Below are positions 1-5,278 of a stretch of DNA of 5,920 bases, one piece after another. The notes beneath the pieces are model-generated. The model was not told where the DNA came from and searched no databases. It saw only the letters and a list, made by a program, of their open reading frames with translations. This DNA is from Spartobacteria bacterium. GTDB lineage: Bacteria; Verrucomicrobiota; Verrucomicrobiae; Chthoniobacterales; UBA6821. The position numbers and the translations under genes are program-made. Each line of letters starts with the position of its first letter. The first letter of the stretch is position 1. The DNA lies in NCBI GenBank assembly GCA_003136515.1, contig PLEU01000165.1, positions 1-5,920 of the forward strand, read 5' to 3'.

Positions 1-153
1 GAAGCCGGGAAAGTTCTCCACCTCGGTGGTGGTGGTAAGCTGGCCGCCGGGCTGACGCCCCTCCAGAACGAGCGGAGAGAGACTGGCGCGTGCGGTGTAG
101 ATGGCTGCGGTGAGACCGGCACAACCGGTGCCGACGATGACGACTTGTTCCAT
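1..153 (-). CDS. trxB: Thioredoxin reductase, N-terminal 51 residues (runs off left edge)
   Basis: This is the start of an NADPH-dependent thioredoxin reductase, a cytoplasmic FAD flavoenzyme that keeps thioredoxin reduced. The 51 visible residues begin at an ATG (153-151) and give the FAD-binding Rossmann strand V-V-I-V followed by G-T-G-C-A-G (residues 8-13). Next come [10 protein letters not shown] and then [19 protein letters not shown] (residues 27-45), ending E-N-F-P-G-F. The P-G-G-Q-L-x-x-T-x-x-V-E-N-F-P-G-F segment is diagnostic of TrxB. The redox C-x-x-C and the NADPH domain lie outside the window. The start is the only sensible one, because the Rossmann strand begins three residues after it. 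No clear Shine-Dalgarno sequence is present. The gene is last in a minus-strand run after the ABC ATPase and the thioesterase, with 49 bp before it. The family call is firm; intactness beyond the edge cannot be judged. Confidence 0.93.
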   Translation of the reverse strand, partial: MEQVVIVGTGCAGLTAAIYTARASLSPLVLEGRQPGGQLTTTTEVENFPGF

Positions 154-170
154 GAAAAATGATGATAAGG

Positions 171-176
171 ATTATA
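171..176 (-). promoter_or_regulatory. Possible -10 box for trxB
   Basis: Read on the minus strand, these six bases are an exact TATAAT, 17 bp upstream of the trxB ATG in the 49-bp gap after the thioesterase. No convincing -35 hexamer lies at the expected distance; an ACATTT-like stretch is the best available. The match could be chance in a locally AT-rich spacer. If real, trxB would have a short leader and be transcribed at least partly independently of the two genes upstream. Confidence 0.3.
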
Positions 177-202
177 ACGAAGGGCTAAAACCCAAAATGT
201 GA

Positions 203-634
203 TTATGACTTGGAGGGGGTTAGAGGTTCAGGCGCGAAAGGATGGGGCCACCCTTTGGGGAGCCGAAGTGGGCGGCCTTCCGGCATTTTGACAAAAGCAA
301 GCGCCTGCTGGCAGGTGATCAGGAATGCCCCGTCCCGCGGTCTCTTGATCTCGAAGTGACACCAGAACCGAGCCGGCGTGGCCTCGCCAAGCCGCCCGTG
401 AATTTCCAACTCATCTCCCAAGATTGCAGGGCGTCTGTAATCAACTTCCGTCCGAATGACGACGGGGTAGATGGACGTCCGAGTCATGTGAGACCAGTCC
501 ATCCCGAGCTGGACGGCGAGGAGAGTCCGTGCCGTCTCAATGAAGCGGAGGTAGGCGATATTGTGAACCACTCCCCCCGCATCGGTGTCAAAGAACATTA
601 CTTGTACCGAGGTGATGATGGAGGTGGACGGCAT
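203..634 (-). CDS. YbgC/4HBT-family acyl-CoA thioesterase (hotdog fold)
   Basis: This is a cytoplasmic single-domain hotdog thioesterase of 143 residues, expected to hydrolyse an acyl-CoA or related thioester; the substrate cannot be told from sequence. The active-site segment is F-F-D-T-D-A-G-G-V-V-H-N-I-A-Y-L-R-F-I-E (residues 14-33), with Asp18 aligned to the catalytic Asp of the YbgC/4-hydroxybenzoyl-CoA thioesterase group. Next come the helix E-T-A-R-T, then strands with D-Y-R-R-P-A-I-L-G-D-E-L (the usual 'y..p...gd.l' strand) and a closing A-F-V strand. The usual Y-H-x-N-Y after G-V-V is here H-N-I-A-Y, a variant form. I chose the ATG at 634 because the hotdog domain begins about ten residues later and the length then fits the family. 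A TTG at 685, overlapping the ABC gene's stop as TTGA, would add 17 hydrophobic, Phe/Ser-rich residues and is less likely. The gene sits between the ABC ATPase and trxB on the same strand. Confidence 0.88.
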   Translation of the reverse strand: MPSTSIITSVQVMFFDTDAGGVVHNIAYLRFIETARTLLAVQLGMDWSHMTRTSIYPVVIRTEVDYRRPAILGDELEIHGRLGEATPARFWCHFEIKRPRDGAFLITCQQALAFVKMPEGRPLRLPKGWPHPFAPEPLTPSKS

Positions 635-681
635 TGCAGAATAAAGCTGAAACGTGAAAGAGAAAAAATCAGAGGAGAAGA

Positions 682-1380
682 TCAAAAAGTCTTTTCTGAA
701 AGTTGACCCTCCCTGAGGTAAAACTGACGGTCGCCAAGGGCGGCAAGAGCAGGGTCATGAGTGACGGCGACAAAAGTCCTGCCATCCTGGCGAGCCAGTC
801 CCAGCAGGAGCTCGATGATGTCGGCACCTGTGGATGAATCAAGATTGCCGGTCGGCTCGTCGGCAAAGAGGATTCCGGGATTGTTGACAAGTGCCCGAGC
901 GATGGCGACCCGCTGTTGCTCGCCGCCGCTAAGTTGGGAGGGTAGATGATCCAGACGACCTGCAAGTCCAACCCGGTCGAGCAGGCTGCGGGCATTCTTT
1001 TCACCCTCTCTGTTCGCGGAGCCTCCGATCATCGCCGGCAGCAGGACGTTTTCGAGGGCGGTCAGCTCCGGCAGCAGAAAATAGGACTGGAAGACAAAAC
1101 CCATGCGCTTGTTCCTAAGCAGGGCCTTCCTGTCACTCCGAAGTGAAAAGAGCTGTTCCCCCTCGAACTCCACCGTTCCCCTTCGCGGTCGTTCCAGGCC
1201 TGCGAGGATGTAGAGCAACGTGGACTTTCCCGCGCCGGAGGGGCCGCGCAGAAACACAACCTCACCGCGCTCCACATCGAGATCGATTCCTTGGAGTACC
1301 TGAAGGCGCACCCCGGCGAGCTCGTAGGTTTGGTGGAGCCCCCGGGCGCGGCGGTGAGAGGAATGGGTGATCGGGGCCAT
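682..1380 (-). CDS. lolD: LolD/MacB-type ABC transporter ATP-binding protein
   Basis: This is a complete ATP-binding subunit of 232 residues. It shows Walker [10 protein letters not shown] (46-54), a Q-loop at F-Q-S-Y (97-100) followed by [11 protein letters not shown], the signature [15 protein letters not shown] (150-164), Walker B I-L-F-A-D-E-P (170-176) followed by T-G-N-L-D, and the switch His in V-T-H-D (206-209). Length and motif spelling match the LolD/MacB/FtsE class, whose ATPases drive lipoprotein release from the inner membrane or related mechanotransmission export. No LolC/LolE-type permease is in view, so the exact role is inferred only from the family. The ATG at 1380 is preferred because the region upstream in frame (to 1509) reads through heptamer repeats and has no family similarity; an ATG at 1443 is the main alternative. 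The gene is divergent from the GYF array and is followed after 47 bp by the thioesterase. Confidence 0.87.
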   Translation of the reverse strand: MAPITHSSHRRARGLHQTYELAGVRLQVLQGIDLDVERGEVVFLRGPSGAGKSTLLYILAGLERPRRGTVEFEGEQLFSLRSDRKALLRNKRMGFVFQSYFLLPELTALENVLLPAMIGGSANREGEKNARSLLDRVGLAGRLDHLPSQLSGGEQQRVAIARALVNNPGILFADEPTGNLDSSTGADIIELLLGLARQDGRTFVAVTHDPALAALGDRQFYLREGQLSEKTF

Positions 1381-1394
1381 TTGGGAAGATCTAA

Positions 1395-1415
1395 TGATGA
1401 GGGATGGATGATGAA
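1395..1415 (-). repeat. Three degenerate heptamer repeats upstream of the ABC gene
   Basis: On the minus strand these 21 bases divide into three consecutive 7-mers, TTCATCA, TCCATCC and CTCATCA, each fitting YYCATCM. They lie 15 bp upstream of the chosen ABC start, in the divergent spacer. A similar run on the opposite strand lies about 80 bp away. The function is unknown. The run could be simple low-complexity drift or part of a leader. Confidence 0.45.
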
Positions 1416-1497
1416 AATCAATACCCCGGCTCAGATCGGCCATGCAAAATGGAAGAGGCAAGTGGGTAATACATGGCGCAGCAGCAAGGGACTTGTC

Positions 1498-1518
1498 TTC
1501 AGCCTTCATAATTCATCC
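1498..1518 (+). repeat. Three TTCANNN heptamer repeats upstream of the first GYF gene
   Basis: Three contiguous 7-mers, TTCAGCC, TTCATAA and TTCATCC, share the TTCA core and stop 21 bp before the ATG of the first GYF/Yip1 gene. With the mirror-oriented run at 1395-1415 they make the two ends of the 159-bp divergent spacer look alike when each is read towards its own gene. No convincing -35/-10 pair was found in this spacer on either strand. Confidence 0.5.
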
Positions 1519-1539
1519 GCAACCGATTAGGCTTGAGCC

Positions 1540-2538
1540 ATGTCCAATATTCACATTGCCCGAAGCCAGCAACACCTCGGGTCATTTATCGAGGAGGAGG
1601 TTCGAGAGGGGATCCGCAGTGGGCGTTTCTACGCTGAGGATCTAGTTTGGCGTGAGGGGATGCAGGAGTGGAAGAGTCTCGGTGAGATGGCACCGCAGTG
1701 GGATATGGAACTCCTAACTCCTCTGGTAGGGCAGGTTTCATCAGAATCAGGGAGTGAGTCTCCAGTGCCAGTTATGGAGAGCGAGGAACCGGCTTGGGAG
1801 CAGCGCGAAAAGCTGGGACACTTTTCTGCATTGATGCAGACAATCAGAGTTGTTCTTTTCCGGCCTGTGCAAACCTTCGCTTGCCTGAAGCAGACGGGGG
1901 GCCTCATTGCCCCCCTGCTTTACGCACTCATTCTAAATACAACGCTCTACGCGCTGACAGGTCTGATTTCGCTGATAGGTCTTCTGATGATGACGCCTCA
2001 GGAGTTCCTTGCAGGCTGGCAACTCATACAGGAGCAATTTCAGACCATTCAAGAGCTTTATCCAGGATTTCATCTTCCCACCCAGCCATTTTTCTCCAAA
2101 AGTTTTTATGAATATTACATAGCGGGCTCCATCCTGCTTTGGCCTCTCATCGCAATGATCGGATACTTTCTGGGAGCGGGCTTGATGCATCTCTCGCTGA
2201 TGATGGTCGGTGGGGCAAGGAGGCCGTTTGAAACCACGTTTCGCACCACCTGCTACCTGTGTGGCAGCTTCAATGCGCTCACGATTCTGTTGCTCAACCC
2301 AGGTGGTATTTTGGGATCAATGATTTTTCTCATGCTGCTGCTGGGTTATGTGATTTGGTATTCCTATGCCGCCGTGATGGCATTTAAGGAGGCACAGAGT
2401 ATTGCAGTCTGGCGCGTAGTCGCCGCAGCAACGATTGCGAATATTATGGGCTGCTGCCTTGTCTTTGTGGTCTCGCTCATCATGAGTCCTGTAGTGATGG
2501 CGTTGACGGGCATGGCGGAGAAGATCCCCCTGCACTAG
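1540..2538 (+). CDS. GYF_2-domain and Yip1-like membrane protein, paralogue 1
   Basis: This is a 332-residue protein of unknown function. Residues 3-55 form a GYF_2-like domain: I-H-I-A-R at the start, L-G-S-F, then E-E-E-V-R-E-G-I-R-S-G and D-L-V-W-R-E-G-M-Q-E-W-K-S-L-G-E-M. A polar Ser/Glu-rich linker (60-82) leads to E-P-A-W-E-Q-R-E (83-90). The Yip1-like membrane domain follows, with hydrophobic segments at about 122-150, 192-220, 236-251, 255-283 and 292-323. Between the second and third lies H-L-S-L-M-M-V-G-G-A-R-R-P-F-E-T-T-F-R (217-235), the segment best conserved among the three paralogues. The long loop after the first helix (about 151-191) is aromatic and Gln-rich and is not shared with the others. 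GYF domains elsewhere bind proline-rich peptides; here that is only a possibility. The ATG at 1540 begins a sequence matching the N-termini of the next two genes. The ribosome binding site is weak. The gene is first in a plus-strand array and is followed by a possible MITE remnant two bases after its stop. Confidence 0.88.
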   Translation: MSNIHIARSQQHLGSFIEEEVREGIRSGRFYAEDLVWREGMQEWKSLGEMAPQWDMELLTPLVGQVSSESGSESPVPVMESEEPAWEQREKLGHFSALMQTIRVVLFRPVQTFACLKQTGGLIAPLLYALILNTTLYALTGLISLIGLLMMTPQEFLAGWQLIQEQFQTIQELYPGFHLPTQPFFSKSFYEYYIAGSILLWPLIAMIGYFLGAGLMHLSLMMVGGARRPFETTFRTTCYLCGSFNALTILLLNPGGILGSMIFLMLLLGYVIWYSYAAVMAFKEAQSIAVWRVVAAATIANIMGCCLVFVVSLIMSPVVMALTGMAEKIPLH

Positions 2539-2539
2539 A

Positions 2540-2705
2540 GAGGCTGTCCTAAAAGTCCCAGCAAGTGTGTTGTGAAGGTTTCTCGAAATGAAGCAGCTAG
2601 ACGTGAAGATCATCCCTGATCGTCTGAACGAGATGTAATTACACTGGAACGGACACGACCCTAATCCCTCTATGCGTGAACCGCGCGAACTTTTCGGGCC
2701 CCCTC
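2540..2705. mobile_element. Possible MITE or insertion-sequence remnant, 166 bp
   Basis: The left end begins GAGGCTGTCCTAAAAGTCCC (2540-2559), which resembles the terminal repeats of many IS5-type elements. The right end (2686-2705), read inverted, begins GAGGGGGCCCGAAAAGTTCG and matches the left in 14 of 20 positions, including the GAGG tip and the AAAAGT block. The trinucleotide CTA occurs just outside or at both tips (2535-2537 and 2705-2707), which could be a target duplication. Near the middle is a bulged hairpin: AGAC and GATCA pair with TGATC and GTCT around a TCCC loop (2599-2625). No transposase coding is visible. The element sits immediately after the stop of paralogue 1. All three paralogues end in His, so it does not seem to have truncated the gene. 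The evidence is suggestive only; a chance inverted repeat is possible. Confidence 0.4.
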
Positions 2706-2748
2706 TAAATGTATGCTGAACCGGGAAATCCCTCTGGAGGGTAGAGAG

Positions 2749-2775
2749 TTGACCTAGCACCGTGATCCCGATAAC
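2749..2775 (+). promoter_or_regulatory. Weak candidate promoter before GYF paralogue 2
   Basis: TTGACC (2749-2754) matches five of six bases of the -35 consensus. GATAAC (2770-2775) matches four of six bases of the -10, but the 15-bp spacer is short. Transcription would begin only a few bases before the ATG at 2784, giving a nearly leaderless message. It is recorded because the 245-bp gap behind paralogue 1 makes a separate start for paralogues 2, 3 and DUF2752 plausible. Confidence 0.2.
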
Positions 2776-2783
2776 GAGCAGTC

Positions 2784-3839
2784 ATGGCAACAATTCACAT
2801 TGCTCGCAATGGCCAGTCCCTCGGGACATTCACGGAAACTCAAATCCGTGAAGGGATCAAAAGCGGACAATTTGCGGCGGCGGATTTATTCTGGACAGAA
2901 GGCGCGGCTAACTGGCGTCCGCTTGGTGAACTTGCCGCACAGTTTGATCTGCAAATTTCGGCGCCTCCGCCGTTGCCACCAGACTTCCATACCGGAAAAT
3001 CACTGGAAATCCAGGCTAGCGAGTTTATGGAGCCTGCTTGGGAGCGGCGATCGGCGATCGGTTTTTTCCCCTCTTTCTTTCAGACCATCATAGGTGTGCT
3101 CATACGTCCGAGCGCGACGTTTGCCAATTTGAAAAGGACGGGAGGCTTCGGGGAGCCGCTTGCATTTAATCTGATCATAATGGCGACACTCTTTGTCCTG
3201 ATGTTTTTGCTGCAGTGGATGTTTATGGGCGCGATCATGAAGCAGGTGCTTTCAAACCCCGGATCTTTTATGCCTCAGGGGGCGGCTCCACTGCCATCTA
3301 CCGTCACCACGCAGTTTCCAAGCTTCTTCGGTCCAACGAGCTGGATGCTCATGGGAGTGGGTGCGATCTTCAACATCATATTCGGGATTGGAATGATGGC
3401 TGCAGTCCTCTTCATTTTGGCCGGAATTCACCACCTAACACTCAAGCTCATAGGCGGCGCCAAACAACCTTACGAGACGACGTTCCGCGTTTATGCCTAT
3501 GTGCAGGCCAGCACCAGCATCCTCGTCTATTTACTAGTGGACATTTTAATTTTAGCGTTTGCCTGCCTTCTCAGACCAGGGGAGATACAGCATCCTCAAC
3601 TGGGGGAGGGAATGCTCAGGTTGGGTATTTTTGTCGCGGTCTTTTTGATCACATATGTAATTGCCATCATCTGGACGTTCTACTGCTACATCGTGGGCAT
3701 AAAGCAGGCCCACGGGATTGAATACTGGCGGGCGACGTTGGGTGTGTTGCTCCACGTTATTCTTTGTTGCGGCAGTATTCTCCTATTCTATGTTTGTATT
3801 GCTGCAGCAGTCGCCAAATTTGCACTTTCCCCTCATTAG
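2784..3839 (+). CDS. GYF_2-domain and Yip1-like membrane protein, paralogue 2
   Basis: This 351-residue protein is the longest of the three paralogues. The GYF_2-like domain is at 3-56 (I-H-I-A-R-N-G-Q-S-L-G-T-F, R-E-G-I-K-S-G-Q-F, D-L-F-W-T-E-G, W-R-P-L-G-E-L). It is followed by a proline-rich linker, A-P-P-P-L-P-P (60-66), and the E-P-A-W-E-R-R motif (83-89). The membrane domain has hydrophobic segments at about 123-150, 187-216, 235-262, 279-306 and 315-347. The conserved H-L-T-L-K-L-I-G-G-A-K-Q-P-Y-E-T-T-F-R is at 217-235, and C-C-G-S lies in the last helix (328-331). Compared with paralogue 3 it carries roughly 30 extra residues between helices 3 and 4, including a polar stretch (264-276). 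The linker resembles a GYF-binding proline motif, so self- or cross-recognition among the paralogues is conceivable, but this is inference. The ATG at 2784 matches the other N-termini; the ribosome binding site is weak. The stop is 29 bp before paralogue 3. Confidence 0.88.
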   Translation: MATIHIARNGQSLGTFTETQIREGIKSGQFAAADLFWTEGAANWRPLGELAAQFDLQISAPPPLPPDFHTGKSLEIQASEFMEPAWERRSAIGFFPSFFQTIIGVLIRPSATFANLKRTGGFGEPLAFNLIIMATLFVLMFLLQWMFMGAIMKQVLSNPGSFMPQGAAPLPSTVTTQFPSFFGPTSWMLMGVGAIFNIIFGIGMMAAVLFILAGIHHLTLKLIGGAKQPYETTFRVYAYVQASTSILVYLLVDILILAFACLLRPGEIQHPQLGEGMLRLGIFVAVFLITYVIAIIWTFYCYIVGIKQAHGIEYWRATLGVLLHVILCCGSILLFYVCIAAAVAKFALSPH

Positions 3840-3868
3840 GTTGGTCATGCGGGAAAAGAAGAACAGGC

Positions 3869-4834
3869 ATGACCAATATTCATATAGCGCGAAAGGGTCA
3901 GTTGCTTGGGGTGTTCAGTGAGGCTCAGCTCCGTGAGGGGATAGCAACAGGGCAATTTACCGCAGCGGATTTGTTCTGGATTCCCGGAGAGGAAAAGTGG
4001 CGGGCACTTGTGGAACTGGCCTCAAAGTGGAAGCTGGAAATGCTACTTACGCCTCCAATACCTTGCTCTGATGATGGCGCCGGCGGCATGGAGCCCGCAT
4101 GGGAAAGTCGCCGGGAGAAGGGCTTTTTCCCGGCGATTCTGCAGACGGTGAAGAGCGTCCTTTTAAAGCCAATCACGACATTTGCCAATTTGAAACGGAC
4201 AGGCGGAGTGCAGGCACCGCTTGGTTATTATTTGACGCTGACATTCATGATACTTTTCGTGCTCATTGTGGCGGATATGCTGTTCGTCGGTTTGGGGATC
4301 GCACAGCTTTTCCAGAGTGCAACTCCAGTCGGAAATTTTACCAACACCGCCACAACCGTTCTTGCCCCTGCTACGATCTCATCACAGATCATTACTAGCA
4401 ATCAGGCCCCTTGGCTTTCTAATCCCATATCCGGTTTGCTACTCGGGTTTGGATCGCTCCTCGTGATTGTTTACATTCTGGTGTTTTTTGCATTTTTCTT
4501 TGTCGGCCATATCCTTATGATCTTTTTTCGATCGGCCCTCCATCATCTCTGTCTTAAACTTTTAGGGGGGGCCCATCACCCGTTTGAAACGACCTTTCGA
4601 GTTTACTGTTATGTGAGCGGGAGCAGCTGCATTCTGATATTTGTTCCAGTTGCGGGTGCACTCTGGGCTGTTTTTTGTCAGATCGCTGGTTTGAAAGTCG
4701 CCCATGGAACGGACTGGTGGCGTGCCATACTCGCAGTTCTTCTCCCCTTCTTAGTCTGTTGCGGCAGTCTGATCCTCTGCTTCACCTGGTTAATCGCCAC
4801 GCTGGGATTTTCCGCCCTGAGTGCACACCACTGA
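3869..4834 (+). CDS. GYF_2-domain and Yip1-like membrane protein, paralogue 3
   Basis: This is a 321-residue protein of unknown function. The GYF_2-like domain is at 3-56 (I-H-I-A-R-K-G-Q-L-L-G-V-F, R-E-G-I-A-T-G-Q-F, D-L-F-W-I-P-G, W-R-A-L-V-E-L). A short linker leads to M-E-P-A-W-E-S-R-R (74-82) and F-A-N-L-K-R-T-G-G (105-113). The membrane segments are at about 118-146 and 187-222, then a compact pair within 250-277, then 285-312. The H-H-L-C-L-K-L-L-G-G-A-H-H-P-F-E-T-T-F-R segment is at 225-244, and C-C-G-S at 297-300. The A-H-G-T-D-W-W-R-A-I-L-A-V-L-L-P tail looks like the most typical Yip1-family form of the three. The loop after the first helix (about 147-186) is Thr/Asn/Ala-rich and unlike the other two. 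The reading frame is open back to 3764, but the ATG at 3869 is chosen because it aligns with the sister N-termini and has GGGAAAAGAAG just upstream. The stop TGA lies 6 bp before the in-frame DUF2752 gene. Confidence 0.88.
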   Translation: MTNIHIARKGQLLGVFSEAQLREGIATGQFTAADLFWIPGEEKWRALVELASKWKLEMLLTPPIPCSDDGAGGMEPAWESRREKGFFPAILQTVKSVLLKPITTFANLKRTGGVQAPLGYYLTLTFMILFVLIVADMLFVGLGIAQLFQSATPVGNFTNTATTVLAPATISSQIITSNQAPWLSNPISGLLLGFGSLLVIVYILVFFAFFFVGHILMIFFRSALHHLCLKLLGGAHHPFETTFRVYCYVSGSSCILIFVPVAGALWAVFCQIAGLKVAHGTDWWRAILAVLLPFLVCCGSLILCFTWLIATLGFSALSAHH

Positions 4835-4840
4835 ACTACC

Positions 4841-5278
4841 GTGATCCGTGTTCACTGGCGTCCGCTAATTCCCGGGGAGCATGATCCGGAACGGCTCTGG
4901 GGTTTGGTGCTTGCTGGAACTGCGCTGTTCGGTGTGGGCTGGCTCTTTAGCGGAATGCCGACACCGCTCTGTCCCTTCCATGCCATTACAGGTCTGCCCT
5001 GTCCAAGCTGTGGAATGACACGAGGCATTCGGTGTCTGCTGCATGGGAATTTTGCCGCCGCCTTTTTCTTTAATCCCCTTGGAATGACGGCCTTGATGGG
5101 GATCGCGGTATATGTGATCTATGCGGGTGTAGTCGTGCTTGGCAAGCAGCCTCGATTGCGCTGGGAACCGATTTCCAAAAGGATGGCCTTGCTGATCCGG
5201 ACGAGCCTGTTCTTTTTGGTCGCGCTCAATTGGATTTACCTCATCCTCAGGGAAAAAGCGCTCTTTTCATCACCCTAG
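4841..5278 (+). CDS. DUF2752 small membrane protein
   Basis: This is a 145-residue protein of the uncharacterised DUF2752 family. The family core is clear: C-P-F-H-A-I-T-G-L-P-C-P-S-C-G-M-T-R (44-61), followed by H-G-N-F and F-F-F-N-P-L-G (75-81). The C-x-x-C at 54-57, with additional Cys44 and Cys65, could bind metal or form disulfides; neither is shown. Hydrophobic helices lie at about 20-38, 82-100 and 115-136, so it is probably an inner-membrane protein. The GTG start at 4841 is six bases after the stop of paralogue 3 and keeps an N-terminal R-P-L-I-P-G-E-H-D that I regard as typical of this family in Verrucomicrobiota. No ribosome binding site is visible, so translation may depend on coupling to the upstream gene. 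The position at the end of the GYF/Yip1 array implies a shared function. The 3' end overlaps the convergent hydrolase gene by 9 bp. Confidence 0.9.
   Translation: MIRVHWRPLIPGEHDPERLWGLVLAGTALFGVGWLFSGMPTPLCPFHAITGLPCPSCGMTRGIRCLLHGNFAAAFFFNPLGMTALMGIAVYVIYAGVVVLGKQPRLRWEPISKRMALLIRTSLFFLVALNWIYLILREKALFSSP

Noticed and set aside
242..706. A 154-codon plus-strand open frame opposite the thioesterase
   Set aside because: It is antisense to a well-supported hotdog thioesterase. Its Arg/Pro/Glu-rich translation shows no domain, and it is explained by codon bias on the other strand.
1381..1509. N-terminal extension of the ABC ATPase by 43 residues
   Set aside because: The extra residues show no ABC-family similarity and translate the heptamer-repeat run; family length is met from 1380.
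1530..1539. GGCT-TG-AGCC palindrome directly before the first GYF start codon
   Set aside because: A four-base stem with a two-base loop is unlikely to form, and there is no second copy to suggest an operator.
2723..2741. Small palindromes GGGA-AA-TCCC and CCCT-CTGG-AGGG before paralogue 2, plus a 9-bp direct repeat AATCCCTCT (2663-2671 and 2727-2735)
   Set aside because: Stems of four bases with two- to four-base loops are too weak to support a regulatory hairpin, and a single 9-bp repeat in a 245-bp spacer is near chance.
2317..2760. A 147-codon minus-strand open frame spanning the end of paralogue 1 and the following spacer
   Set aside because: It is mostly antisense to membrane-helix coding, is His/Arg/Ser-rich with no recognisable family, and covers the possible mobile remnant. 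I looked for transposase motifs in it and saw none.
3764..3868. N-terminal extension of paralogue 3 by 35 residues
   Set aside because: It overlaps the 3' end of paralogue 2 in another frame. The sister proteins begin exactly at the internal M-T-N-I-H-I-A-R position.
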